Source: Corynebacterium aquatimens
GTDB lineage: Bacteria; Actinomycetota; Actinomycetes; Mycobacteriales; Mycobacteriaceae
Reading direction: 5' to 3'
Assembly (NCBI RefSeq): GCF_030408395.1
Contig: NZ_CP046980.1
Coordinates: 2,232,001 to 2,296,000 of the forward strand
DNA length: 64,000 nucleotides
Shown here: positions 21,101 to 29,107 of the stretch, piece by piece
How positions within the stretch are numbered: position 1 is the first letter of the stretch
How the letters are laid out: every line of letters begins with the position of its first letter
Notes under the pieces: generated by a model
Database searches by the model: none
What the model was told of the DNA's origin: nothing
What the model saw: the letters and a program-made list of their open reading frames with translations, nothing else
Program-made: the position numbers and the translations under genes

Positions 21101-24100
21101 CACCGACTGGCACGAACGCGAATGCATACGCACCGTCGAAGAGCACGCCTGCCACGACCGTCACCCCGCAGGCACTGAGCGCTACGCTCAAGCTTGTCGA
21201 CGGCCAGACCTTCACCGCTGGACAGCCGGGCACCCTCACCGCCACGGTGAGCCCGAACAACGCCGCCGGCACGGTCGAGTTCATCGACGCGGACACCAAC
21301 ACGTCCCTGGGCACTGCTGATGTCGTAAACGGTGTTGCCACCAAGAACGACATCACCTTCACCACCCCGGCCGAGTCCAAGAACATCACGGTCAAGTTCA
21401 CCCCGGCTGAGGGTTCGAACTTCGCACCGAAGGAGAGCGAGGGCACCGTCACGGTGGTCAAGGCCGCCGAGAACACCACGGTGAAGCTCACCGGCCCGGC
21501 AACCGCCACCGACGGTGAAGAGGTCACCATCGTCGCAGAGATCTCGCCGACCTCTGCGGACGGAAAGATTCGCTTCTTTGAGGGCAACAACGAGCTGGCC
21601 ACCGTCGATGTCGCAAACGGCAAGGCAGAGTTGACGCGCTCCTTCATCGCTGGCGAGCACCAGATTCGCGCTGAGTTCCTGCCGGCCAACACGGCGGACT
21701 ACAACGCATCGCAGACCACCGACAACCACGTCATCAACGTGGCTGAGGCGAAGGTCGACACCACCATCACCTACTCGGGCCCGACTGAGGGCACCCAGGG
21801 TGTGAAGCTGTGGATGAAGGCCAAGGTCGCCCCGCAGACCGGCAACGAGGTCATCAACAGCGGTACCGTCATCTTCAAGCTGGATGGCCAGCAGATCGGT
21901 CAGCCGCAACCGGTGCGGAACGGTGAAGCAACCTTCGACAAGACCTTCACCGAGGCCAAAGTTGAGAAGCTCACCCTGGAGTTCGTCCCGGCAGACAACT
22001 CGAAGTTCCTGGCTTCCGAGATGAACACCCCGGCCAACATCCTGATCAAGGCCACGTCCACCACCACGCTGAGCGCGTCCAACACGGCACCGACGGTGGG
22101 ATCCCCGGTCACCCTGACCGCAAACGTCAGCCCGAACAACGCCACCGGCACGGTCGATTTCTACGACGTCACCGGCGGCAAGAACGTGAAGCTCGGCGAA
22201 GGCACCGTCACCGACGGCCGCGCGACTTACACGCTCGCTACGACCAACACCACCCCGATCGATGTCGAGGCACGCTTCTCGCCGCGGACGGCGGGCACGT
22301 TGGCGTCGACAAGCAACAAGCTCACCATCTCCCCGAAGGCTGTGGGCACCACCGTCGCACTGGAGGGCAACACGACCTTCACCGTCGACGAGCCCGGCAC
22401 CCTGACCGCGCGCGTGACCCCGAACAACGCTGAGGGCACGGTCGAGTTCCTCGACGGCTCCACGTCCCTGGGCACGGCCACCGTGACCAACGGCACGGCA
22501 ACGCTCGATTCCGTCACCTTCAACTCCGCCGCCGAGAACAAGACCATCACGGTCAGGTTCACCCCGACCAACCCGAACTTTGCCGCCAACGAGGGCACCG
22601 GCGAGATCGACGTCGTGGCGAAGAAGGTCGCGGCCGACACCACCATCGCCCTTGGCGGTGACAATGCCGTCAAGGCAGATCAGACCGCCACGATCACCGC
22701 AACGGTCGCCAACACCACCGCGCCGACCGAAACGCCGAAGGGCACCGTCCGCTTCTACGAGGGCAACTCGCTGCTCGGCACCGAGCAGGTGGGCAACGAC
22801 GGCAAGGCGACGCTGAACGTCAAGCTCCCGGTCGGCGAGCACACCATCCGCGCTGAGTTCACCCCGGCTGATGCGACGGAGTTCAACGAGTCCCAGACCG
22901 CGGACGACGCAGCCCACAAGCTCACCGTCAGCGCGAACCAGTTTGAGACCACGACCACCTACACCGGTGCCACCGAAGGCAAGAAGGGTGAACCTGTCTC
23001 CCTCAAGGCTGAGGTGAAGCCGCAGGGCAGCGACGAGAAGGTCAACTCCGGCAAGGTCGTCTTCCGCCACGGCAACACCGTGAAGGAAGCCAATGTCCAA
23101 AACGGCGTGGCGGAGACCACGCACACCTTCACCCTCGGCGGCACCCAGACAGTCACGGTCGAGTACGTCCCGGCAGACGGTGGCACCACCACCTACCTGC
23201 CGTCGCGTGCTGCGGACGCCAAGATCCTGATCAAGGCGGACAGCACGACGACGCTGGCTGTGTCCGACGCGAACCCGACTATCGGCACCCCGGTTACCCT
23301 GACGGCGACCGTCAACCCGAACATGGCAGTCGGCAACGTCACGTTCTGGGATGTCACCGACGCTGCGAACCCGACGCAACTCGGCGGCGACGTCAAGGTT
23401 GCCAACAGCAAGGCCACTTACCGCTACACCCCGCAGGACACCACGCCGCGTAAGTTCGAGGCGCGCTTCGCACCGTCGCAGGCCTCCTACAACGCGTCGA
23501 AGAGCACCAACGAGGTCACGGTCACTGGCCAGAAGCAGAACTCCACGGTGAAGCTCACCGACGGCCAGTCCTTCACCACCGGCCAGGAGGGCATGCTCAC
23601 CGCCCGCGTCACGCCGACCAACGCCAAGGGCACGGTCGCTTTCTTCAAGGGCGACTCCACCTCCGACGCTGACAAGCTCGGCGAGGCACAGGTCGATGAC
23701 AACGGCATCGCCTCGATCAACGCAACGCTTAACGACGCCGCTGACGCTCAGACCATCACGGTCGTCTTCACCCCGGAGGGCGATGTCCTCAACGGCAACA
23801 AGGCGACCGGCACGGTCAAGGTGGTCAAGGCAGCCGAGAACACCACGGTGAAACTGTCAGGCGACACCGCGAAGAACGAGGGCGAAGAGGCCACCATAAC
23901 GGCAAAGGTCACTCCGGACAACGCGGAAGGAAAGGTCCGCTTCCTCGACGGCGACCGCGAAATCGCGCTTGTCGACGTCACGAACGGCACCGCCGAACTG
24001 AAGCAAATCTTCGCACCGGGCGAGCACACGATCCGCGCCGAGTTCATCCCGAACGACCGCGCTGCGTTCAACGCCTCGGCTACCGCAGCTGACGCAGCCC

Positions 24101-26061
24101 ACAAACTGACCGTCACCGCTACCCCGCCGGCAGTTAAGGCCACCAAGACCACCATCGAGGGCCCGGCCACCGGTAACGTCGGCGAGCCTAAGAAGAAGTA
24201 CACCGCCACCGTCACGGATTCTGATGGCAACCCGGTCACCGGCGGCACGGTGGAGTTCTACAGCAACGACTACAAGATGGGTGAAGCCACCGTCGACAAC
24301 GACGGCACGGCCTCCGTCGAGTACGCCTTCGTCATCCCGGGTAAGCGCGACGTCGTCGCGGTCTTCACCCCGGCGGCCAACGCAAACCTTGAGGGCTCCA
24401 AGTCCACGCCGATTAAGGCCATGATGAAGGAGGACGCGAAGGTCACCCTGGCAGGCCCGTCTGAGGAGGTCAACGCCGGCGAGCCAGTCAAGCTCACGGC
24501 TACGGTCAGCCCGCAGCTGGCCGAGGGCACGGTCGAGTTCTACGACGACAAGGGCAACAAGCTTGGTAGCGCCACGGTCGAAAACGGCCGCGCCACCGGC
24601 ACCGTCACCCCGAAGGCAGGCACCACCACCGTCGTGGCCCGATTCGTCCCGGCAGAGAACTCGGTCTACAACGGCGGCACGTCTGCTCCGGTCAGCATCA
24701 CCGCGAAGAACGTCGCCACGACCGTCACCGTCACCGAGGGCCAGACCTTCGAGGCCGGTGTCCCGGGCGACCTCACCGCGCGCGTTACGCCGACCAATGC
24801 CAAGGGCAAGGTCGTGTTCTGGGACCTCGACCCGAATACTGGTCAGCGACGCGAACGCGAAGCCGAGGTAATCAACGGCACCGCGGTGATCAAGGGCATT
24901 CAGTACGAATCCCCGATCCCAACCCGTAAGGTCAACGTGGACTTTGTCCCAGCACCGGGTTCTGTCTTCGATCCATCTACTGGCGAGGGCGAGGTCACCG
25001 TGCTGGCGAAGGACGCCGAGCCGGAGGCAACGTCGATCTCCTTCACCACCGTGGGCACCCCGACGGCGGGCACTCCCACAAAGGTCAAGGTCGAAGCCGA
25101 CAAGAAGGTGCCGGGCACCATCGAGATCTTCCAGGATCGCACGCCGCTCTACGCGATCAGTGTGGACAACGGCGCTATGGAGACAGCGCTCGACCTGCCC
25201 GAAGGCACGCACGACCTACGCGCGGTGTTCACTCCACGCGACGGTGCCGCATACAAGCAGTCCGAAACCCTGCTGAAGGTCACAGTCACCGCAAAGCCGG
25301 CACCGACGACCAGCACCTCGCCGACCACGTCCACCTCACCGACCACGTCCACCTCGCCGACCACGTCCACGTCGCCGACCACGTCCACGTCGCCAACGAC
25401 CTCGACGGCCGCAACGCTCACCCCGGAGATCACGGCAGTGAAGAACGCAGAGGGCACCTACACCGTCACGATCAAGGTCAAGGGCGCTAACGCGGGCACT
25501 AAGGTCCGCGTCACGCTTCCGGACGGTGCCACAAAGATCGTCGACCTCGACGCAAACGGCACCGCAACCCTGACAGGTGTGAAGCCGGAAGCCGGTAAGA
25601 CGACGGTTACGGCCCAGGTTCTCGATAAAGACGGCAATCCGACGGGTGAGGTGAAGACTGTCACGGTTACGCCGGACACCACGACGTCGACTCCGCCCAC
25701 GAAACAGGGCTCATCGGTAAAGACCGATGTCAACATCGGCGGCGTCGTCGGTGGTGTTATCGGTGGCCTGCTCGGCCTGCTGATCCTGCTGGGCAGCCAA
25801 ACCCACCGTCAGGTCATCAACGACACCATCGACAACGTCCAGAAGCAGCTGGGCATTTACAACCCCAACTTGGCCCGCGACGTCCAGAACGGTCTGCCGA
25901 TCTTCGGCGCCACCGCCGGAATCGCCGGCATCGTGGCCGCCCTGATCGGAATCGCCAACGCGATCAAGCTGACCGTCGTTGCGCCGGACGGACAAGAAAC
26001 TAATCTGCACAGCAGCAAGGACACCACCAACACCCCCACGACCGATAAGAAGAGCAGCTAA
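15178..26061 (+). CDS. Giant Ig-like repeat surface protein with two-helix module (3627 aa)
   Basis: ATG at 15178 (AAGAGG 7 bases upstream) is preferred to an in-frame ATG at 15139 because it begins the family signal peptide (MAKRFPIRTALAGLTILAVS..., cleavage near residue 42). Order: Ig-like domain; shared N-terminal domain (~130-325, with NPPAGSDYVRGS, YPKVNPGYAGGQS, PGVYVPQYASYKY); then about thirty Ig-like domains (~330-3370) in a four-domain super-repeat of about 393 residues; a Thr-Ser-Pro linker (~3374-3410, STSPTT units); one beta domain; and the two-helix module, with helix 1 ~3521-3541 ending LILLGSQ, QKQLGIYNPNLA near 3555 and helix 2 ~3575-3598. A polar tail ends the protein. At roughly 370 kDa it could form a very long stalk. 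A terminator follows directly. Adhesion is likely by analogy with other multi-Ig surface proteins but is not shown by sequence. Confidence 0.9.
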   Translation: MAKRFPIRTALAGLTILAVSAPVIAPVSDSFLASAVAQAMAQEVKVEGPADIAINTAGDFTATVPNAATGNVQFYLDGVAVEGVAKVGADGKATKSITPTTYATTGAPHTVTARYIDARGFNPNPDGTATFTTPVDMKKKDNVGADSDTYSGFKVGPAGGDLAVSSLNNPVIIEAGTEYTLRGAMRVVVRFGTSRIFETGFNPPAGSDYVRGSIKRHNGSFGETTFGTADGKTVTKSPAPWSGIKNPMFGTGSYPKVNPGYAGGQSENSYFAGNGTIYDMEATFVAPTTPGVYVPQYASYKYNSDTHVLERMDEAAFRVPAQRIPDPIPPTGPVATDTAITLSGDTVKTDKENAQITATVAPAGAAGTVRFYGADNTPLTTQPVEVKEGKAVLDRTFEPGVYEIRADFTPTDAGQYNSSKTTDVHTLTVNASEFNTTTTYTGDTQGAQNQDVTLRATVDPVASQGSPEKVTNGTVTFRSGTTVLAENVAVKDGVAETTYQFKNGGTHNVTAEFVPANDSNLKGSQSAAANVAISSETTTTLTASNENPTVNTPVTLTATVTPQLAPGKVEFWDKDTNEKLGESQVNNGTATYSYTPTTTGAKKLEARFVPEDGNNQPSTSNELTVTAKKYETTVSLNAGQSFTTGQAGPLTATVSPNNAQGKVVFTEGTTTLGEATVENGVAILPNATFGEAGTPTVTVTFVPAENSNFAENTGSGTVEVTKAAEDTTVTLTGNPTVPAGEIAPITATVTPSAAEGKVRFLEGDTELGVVDVTDGTATLNREFAAGSHKVRAEFVPNDAAAYRSSTSDDLAFTVASAAVSTATTWDPEAKKEFVRGTKNDMVALVNDADGNPVNGGWVRFILDGTALNELIPVSNGRAVYDKTFGTEGLSKLVMEYVPAVTSNLEGSKSEEITLTTKSATTTSLRASSTSPRVGTPVTLTATIDPKETPGKVHFIEVDADGNETQIAEVAPVKGGNFWNTTYTASTNYTPATPGQKKVIARFVPSGEYVSGSEATADLNVTANAASLSLVDAPAFTTNQAGSLTARIIPNNAPGEIEFFDGDNSLGKAPIEDGIATLGNVTFDTAGDKTITVKYVPAQGSTYAAPDATGTVTVKDPAGASTVSLTGPATATAGDEVTLTATPGPAGTGGQVRFFEGENTLDTVDVTNGKAELKHTFDTAGNHVVGAEFIPAPEANLNRSAPAFHTVNVERQMVDTTVAYVGPKTSPAGTKLYMLAEVKDAEGNPITEGKVRFMLDGKQIGEPQAAKTTGEYAGKFVFDKTFTLARVENLTLEYLPVAGSQYKGSKTAENVEILIQGTTTTKLSANNTSPAVGTPVTLTANVSPSTVGGTVEFFDVTDPANEVKIGETQNVSGGRASMSYTPDSITPKKIEARFTPGENVYTGSKSTELGITPQAISTSVELNANQTFTAGEAGPLSARVTPSNQGGTVEFFRGNSVAENDKIGEATVQDGTATLADATFNQAGTPVVTVRFTPDNANYKPSQNTTGTVKVNPAPVQTALNLTGPATATEGEQVTLTATVDPAAAGQVRFIEGNNTLATVDVASGKAELTREFAPGQHTVRAEFVPANAAEFLPSQTTDDHSFNVTAKSTVALEPNQTFTATEDGPLTARVTPADAAGSVEFFLGNDSLGTADVNNGLATVPNATFPNAGEQTVRVVFTPAAGSNYAKSENTGTVTVNELKVAAQTSIELSGPATSNTDDDVTITAKVSPINAAGTVQFYNNGTPLGDAKDVTNGQATLTQKFAEGTHTITAKFTPTDATDFTASETENAHTLTVEQAKVDTTIEALQTETNPAGQKSYMRAKVTDAQGNPVTEGTVRFILDGQQIGEPQRLNSEGISVFDKTFGEPGNHDLKVEYIPATNSRFNASGPATTNFEIKANETTTTLTVSNATPAVGSPVFLTATVTSGVPGSVEFFDVTDPENAQKIGNTVTVNRGKATAQYTPKTLGEKKIEARFTPTGTNANAYAPSKSTPATTVTPQALSATLKLVDGQTFTAGQPGTLTATVSPNNAAGTVEFIDADTNTSLGTADVVNGVATKNDITFTTPAESKNITVKFTPAEGSNFAPKESEGTVTVVKAAENTTVKLTGPATATDGEEVTIVAEISPTSADGKIRFFEGNNELATVDVANGKAELTRSFIAGEHQIRAEFLPANTADYNASQTTDNHVINVAEAKVDTTITYSGPTEGTQGVKLWMKAKVAPQTGNEVINSGTVIFKLDGQQIGQPQPVRNGEATFDKTFTEAKVEKLTLEFVPADNSKFLASEMNTPANILIKATSTTTLSASNTAPTVGSPVTLTANVSPNNATGTVDFYDVTGGKNVKLGEGTVTDGRATYTLATTNTTPIDVEARFSPRTAGTLASTSNKLTISPKAVGTTVALEGNTTFTVDEPGTLTARVTPNNAEGTVEFLDGSTSLGTATVTNGTATLDSVTFNSAAENKTITVRFTPTNPNFAANEGTGEIDVVAKKVAADTTIALGGDNAVKADQTATITATVANTTAPTETPKGTVRFYEGNSLLGTEQVGNDGKATLNVKLPVGEHTIRAEFTPADATEFNESQTADDAAHKLTVSANQFETTTTYTGATEGKKGEPVSLKAEVKPQGSDEKVNSGKVVFRHGNTVKEANVQNGVAETTHTFTLGGTQTVTVEYVPADGGTTTYLPSRAADAKILIKADSTTTLAVSDANPTIGTPVTLTATVNPNMAVGNVTFWDVTDAANPTQLGGDVKVANSKATYRYTPQDTTPRKFEARFAPSQASYNASKSTNEVTVTGQKQNSTVKLTDGQSFTTGQEGMLTARVTPTNAKGTVAFFKGDSTSDADKLGEAQVDDNGIASINATLNDAADAQTITVVFTPEGDVLNGNKATGTVKVVKAAENTTVKLSGDTAKNEGEEATITAKVTPDNAEGKVRFLDGDREIALVDVTNGTAELKQIFAPGEHTIRAEFIPNDRAAFNASATAADAAHKLTVTATPPAVKATKTTIEGPATGNVGEPKKKYTATVTDSDGNPVTGGTVEFYSNDYKMGEATVDNDGTASVEYAFVIPGKRDVVAVFTPAANANLEGSKSTPIKAMMKEDAKVTLAGPSEEVNAGEPVKLTATVSPQLAEGTVEFYDDKGNKLGSATVENGRATGTVTPKAGTTTVVARFVPAENSVYNGGTSAPVSITAKNVATTVTVTEGQTFEAGVPGDLTARVTPTNAKGKVVFWDLDPNTGQRREREAEVINGTAVIKGIQYESPIPTRKVNVDFVPAPGSVFDPSTGEGEVTVLAKDAEPEATSISFTTVGTPTAGTPTKVKVEADKKVPGTIEIFQDRTPLYAISVDNGAMETALDLPEGTHDLRAVFTPRDGAAYKQSETLLKVTVTAKPAPTTSTSPTTSTSPTTSTSPTTSTSPTTSTSPTTSTAATLTPEITAVKNAEGTYTVTIKVKGANAGTKVRVTLPDGATKIVDLDANGTATLTGVKPEAGKTTVTAQVLDKDGNPTGEVKTVTVTPDTTTSTPPTKQGSSVKTDVNIGGVVGGVIGGLLGLLILLGSQTHRQVINDTIDNVQKQLGIYNPNLARDVQNGLPIFGATAGIAGIVAALIGIANAIKLTVVAPDGQETNLHSSKDTTNTPTTDKKSS

Positions 26062-26142
26062 CCCAGTGTGCGCAGCACCCAGCGGCGCATGGCCGGGAGC
26101 AACCGGCACCCCGGGGTAGCATGCTGCTGAACCTACAACCGG

Positions 26143-26184
26143 AAGGACGCTTTGTGGCGAGGAATCGTTGTCAAGCGTCCTTTT
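26143..26184 (+). terminator. Rho-independent terminator
   Basis: AAGGACGCTT and its complement AAGCGTCCTT flank a roughly 20-base loop and end in TTTT, about 80 bases after the stop at 26061. Confidence 0.8.
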
Positions 26185-26282
26185 GCTCTTTCCCTGCTGG
26201 CCGCGGCGAGGACCGCACGCTGTCGGCCATCATCACCTCCGTCGAGGGCGACTACATCAACTTCGACTACAAGGTGGTCTAA
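26163..26282 (+). pseudogene. Possible C-terminal remnant of a lost gene
   Basis: In one frame the sequence from about 26205 reads GEDRTLSAIITSVEGDYINF followed by DYKVV and a TAA at 26280-26282. It looks like a natural protein end (alternating hydrophobic and acidic residues), yet there is no start or body upstream, only the terminator of the giant gene. The family is not recognised. It may be debris of a deletion or recombination at this junction, or chance. Confidence 0.35.
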
Positions 26283-26606
26283 ACCTCACTTTGCTCACCG
26301 CCTGCGCATGCTTATCGACGGCACCTCGCAGGAGGTTTCCCATTTCTCAGAACGAAATGGAGACGGAACAAGAACAGGGCCGCAACGGAATCAAAACCGA
26401 ATAAGAACGGAAAAAGAACGGAACGTGATCAGGAGTTAATCAGTACCTAACACCTTCGGGAATTCTTCCCGTTGACATGGCTTACGCCCTGAACACACGT
26501 TCACAAAGTGGTACATAGAGTGATAGTGGCGTGGGATAGACCTACCCCACGCCTATTTCTGTCTTTACCCAGCTCCATTACCCCATCTTCTCAAGAGGTT
26601 TACCCC

Positions 26607-28997
26607 ATGCCTAAGCGCTCCCCATTCCGCGCCGCGATCGCCGGGCTCACCGCTATTGCTATCGCCGCCACTCCCCTAACCGTGCCCAACCAGACTGTGC
26701 TCTCCGCCGCCGTCGCCAACGCGGCCGACACCCGTACCGTGACTGTGACCGGACCGGACAACGTGACCATTACAACCGCTGAAACTTTCACGGTAAAGGT
26801 CTCCGGCGTTACCGGCGGCAAGGTTCAGCTCTACCTCGATAACGTCGCGCAAGGCAACCCGGTCGAACTGAGCGCCTCCGGCGAAGCGACCCCTTCCATC
26901 ACGCCGAGGTCCTACGGCGATCACACGCTTACCGCTCGCTTTATCGACGCAGACGGCTCCAACCCAATCGAGGACGGAATTAAGAACTTTAAGACTCCGT
27001 ACCCGACGGAAATCCGACTGGCAAACGCTGGTGCCGACCTCACGGAATACGACAGCTACCATGGCTTCACCATCAACGGTAAAGCAACAACCCCGACCGA
27101 TCTTCCCGTGCTCGAGGCTGGGGACACTTACACCGTCCGCGGCAACATGCGCTGGGATACAGCGTCCGGCCGCTTCTACGAAGTCGCAATCAACCCGCCG
27201 GTAGGCTCCACCTACGTCGACAATTCAGCTCGAAAACTAAACGGGAACAACGAAGACACCAGCTGGGCAGTTGGATCACGGGGTACCGATACTGGCACGG
27301 TAGCCGGGCAGCTAGGAAACAAGTACTACTACCCGTACTGGGGAGAGACCAAGGAAGGAACAACGTACCCAACGATTAACCCTGGTTACGTTGGTATGCA
27401 ATCAACGAAGAGTTACGACGCATTCAACAACTACGTCTACGACCTCGAAGCGAAGTTTAAGGTACCGGAGGCCCCCGGCATTCACGTTCCCCAGTTTGCG
27501 GTCTACAAGTACAAATATAACTTTCACACCCTAGTTCCGATGAACGGCGCCGCGTTCAAGGTTGAAGCACCTAAGCTGCCCGATCGCGTCACCCAGACGG
27601 GCGTTTACAACGCGCAAGCGGCAGCACAGGACACACCACCGGAAATCACCGAGGGCGACACCCTGGCCGACGCGAAGGGCTTTGTTGCCGATGCAGATAA
27701 GCTCCCGGAGGGCACGACTTACGACTGGACTACGCAACCCACCGTCGCCAACCCCATCGGCGTGATCACCGTGACCTACCCCGATGGCTCCACCGACACC
27801 GTAAACGTCCCATTCGAGGTCAAGACCAAGCCAGCTACGACGACCACGGTTACGTCGACCGCGACTACGACCACGGCGGCCACGACCACGGCAGCCACGA
27901 CCACCACGGCTACCTCAACCGCGACTACGACCACGGCGGCCACGACCACGGCAGCCACGACCACCACGGCTACCTCAACCGCGACTACGACCACGGCGGC
28001 CACAACCCCGGCAGCCACGACCACCACGGCTACCTCAACCGCGACTTCGACCACGGCGGCCACAACCCCGGCGACGCCGACCACAGTAACGTCCACCTCG
28101 GGGACCACCTCCACCGCAGCAACGTCCACCGCGGGTACAACCACCACTTCGGCGACTTCCACCGACACAACCCCGACTACCGGCACAACTGGCGGCAACA
28201 CTGGCGGCAACACTGGCACGACCCCGACCCCGGAGGCTCCGAAGGCGAAGTCCAACCCGGCACCGGTGCAAGCTGGGGAGACCCCGAACGCTGAAGACTT
28301 CGTTGATAATGTGCCTGCTGGCGCGAAGGTGACGTGGAAGGGCGAGGCCCCCAAGGCCCCGGCTGGCGCTACTACGCCGGTGACCGTGGACGCAACTGTC
28401 CTTATTACTAAGGACGGAACAACCACCGAAGTGCCCGTGAAGGTCACGTTCACGGGCAAGTCGGACGGGGCAAAGCCCGTTGCTAAGCCTGCTCCCGCGA
28501 AGGTAGCTGCGGGAGCGACGCCGAAGGCTGCTGACTTCGTGAACAACATCCCCGCCGGCGGAAGCGCTGAGTGGAAGGACGGCACGCCAACGACGTCCGG
28601 CAACTACATCGTTGTAGTCAAGGACAAGAACGGCGCGGTCATCAGTGAGGTGCCGGTCACCGTAACCTTCGAGACCACACAGAAACCCGCAGGCGACAAG
28701 GGCTCGTCTGTAACAGCGGAGGGCCGCGGTGTGATTATCGGCTCCACGATTGGAGCGCTGCTAAGCCTGGCGGTGCTCATCGGCAGCCAGACCAACATCC
28801 AGGGCATCAATGCGGCGATTGATAACGTTCAGCGCCAGCTGGGCATCTACAACCCGCAGCTAGCGAGTGAGGTAAAGAACGGCCTGCCGATCTTCGGCGC
28901 GATCGCTGGTATCGCGGGCCTCATCGGCGCCATTGTTCCCGTGGCTCTCGGCGTTAAGGATGGGAAGATTACATTCACAGTAAAGAAGACGCAGTAG
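26607..28997 (+). CDS. Surface protein with Ig-like, shared N-terminal, Rib-like and two-helix parts (796 aa)
   Basis: ATG at 26607 (AAGAGG upstream) starts the family signal peptide (MPKRSPFRAAIAGLTAIAIA..., cleavage near VANA, ~39); the longer frame from 26508 lacks one. Order: Ig-like domain (~45-130); shared N-terminal domain (~135-345, with YDSYHGFTING, NPPVGSTYVDNSA, YPTINPGYVGMQS, PGIHVPQFAVYKY); one Rib/YPDG-type domain (~360-435, VTYPDGSTDTVNV); a Thr/Ala-rich linker (~440-545); two related beta domains with the PAGAKVTWKG and PAGGSAEWKD cores (~560-690); then the two-helix module: helix 1 ~708-728 ending VLIGSQ, QRQLGIYNPQLA ~742-753, helix 2 ~762-783, and tail GKITFTVKKTQ. It combines domains of both surface-protein subfamilies in this window. 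Confidence 0.9.
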   Translation: MPKRSPFRAAIAGLTAIAIAATPLTVPNQTVLSAAVANAADTRTVTVTGPDNVTITTAETFTVKVSGVTGGKVQLYLDNVAQGNPVELSASGEATPSITPRSYGDHTLTARFIDADGSNPIEDGIKNFKTPYPTEIRLANAGADLTEYDSYHGFTINGKATTPTDLPVLEAGDTYTVRGNMRWDTASGRFYEVAINPPVGSTYVDNSARKLNGNNEDTSWAVGSRGTDTGTVAGQLGNKYYYPYWGETKEGTTYPTINPGYVGMQSTKSYDAFNNYVYDLEAKFKVPEAPGIHVPQFAVYKYKYNFHTLVPMNGAAFKVEAPKLPDRVTQTGVYNAQAAAQDTPPEITEGDTLADAKGFVADADKLPEGTTYDWTTQPTVANPIGVITVTYPDGSTDTVNVPFEVKTKPATTTTVTSTATTTTAATTTAATTTTATSTATTTTAATTTAATTTTATSTATTTTAATTPAATTTTATSTATSTTAATTPATPTTVTSTSGTTSTAATSTAGTTTTSATSTDTTPTTGTTGGNTGGNTGTTPTPEAPKAKSNPAPVQAGETPNAEDFVDNVPAGAKVTWKGEAPKAPAGATTPVTVDATVLITKDGTTTEVPVKVTFTGKSDGAKPVAKPAPAKVAAGATPKAADFVNNIPAGGSAEWKDGTPTTSGNYIVVVKDKNGAVISEVPVTVTFETTQKPAGDKGSSVTAEGRGVIIGSTIGALLSLAVLIGSQTNIQGINAAIDNVQRQLGIYNPQLASEVKNGLPIFGAIAGIAGLIGAIVPVALGVKDGKITFTVKKTQ

Positions 28998-29018
28998 TTC
29001 ACAGCTAACGTACAGCGC

Positions 29019-29059
29019 AAGGCGCTTATCGGCGAATCTCCTCGCCGGTAAGCGCCTTT
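29019..29059 (+). terminator. Rho-independent terminator
   Basis: Stem AAGGCGCTTA/TAAGCGCCTT with inner GGCG/CGCC pairing, ending TTT, 22 bases after the stop at 28997. Confidence 0.85.
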
Positions 29060-29099
29060 CCCCATCTAAGAGCGTTTCTGAACGGCTAGTTGAACGGCG

Positions 29100-29107
29100 G
29101 GTTAACT
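29100..29107. repeat. 8-bp target-site duplication, left
   Basis: GGTTAACT directly abuts the left IS end; the identical 8 bases follow the right end at 30555-30562. Confidence 0.95.

Larger units (their letters stand above)
26062..26606. other. Intergenic region with terminator and a gene remnant
   Basis: 545 bases. After the terminator at 26143-26184 there is a short open end of a coding frame (26163-26282), then A-rich near-repeats of AAGAACGGA (about 26358-26422). TGAAC-N4-GTTCA (about 26490) forms a small inverted repeat before the next gene. No intact gene is seen. Confidence 0.6.

Noticed and set aside
26152..26439. 95-codon plus-strand ORF starting inside the terminator
   Set aside because: Its composition is unlike a protein and its start lies in the hairpin loop; only the other frame ending at 26282 looks coding-like.
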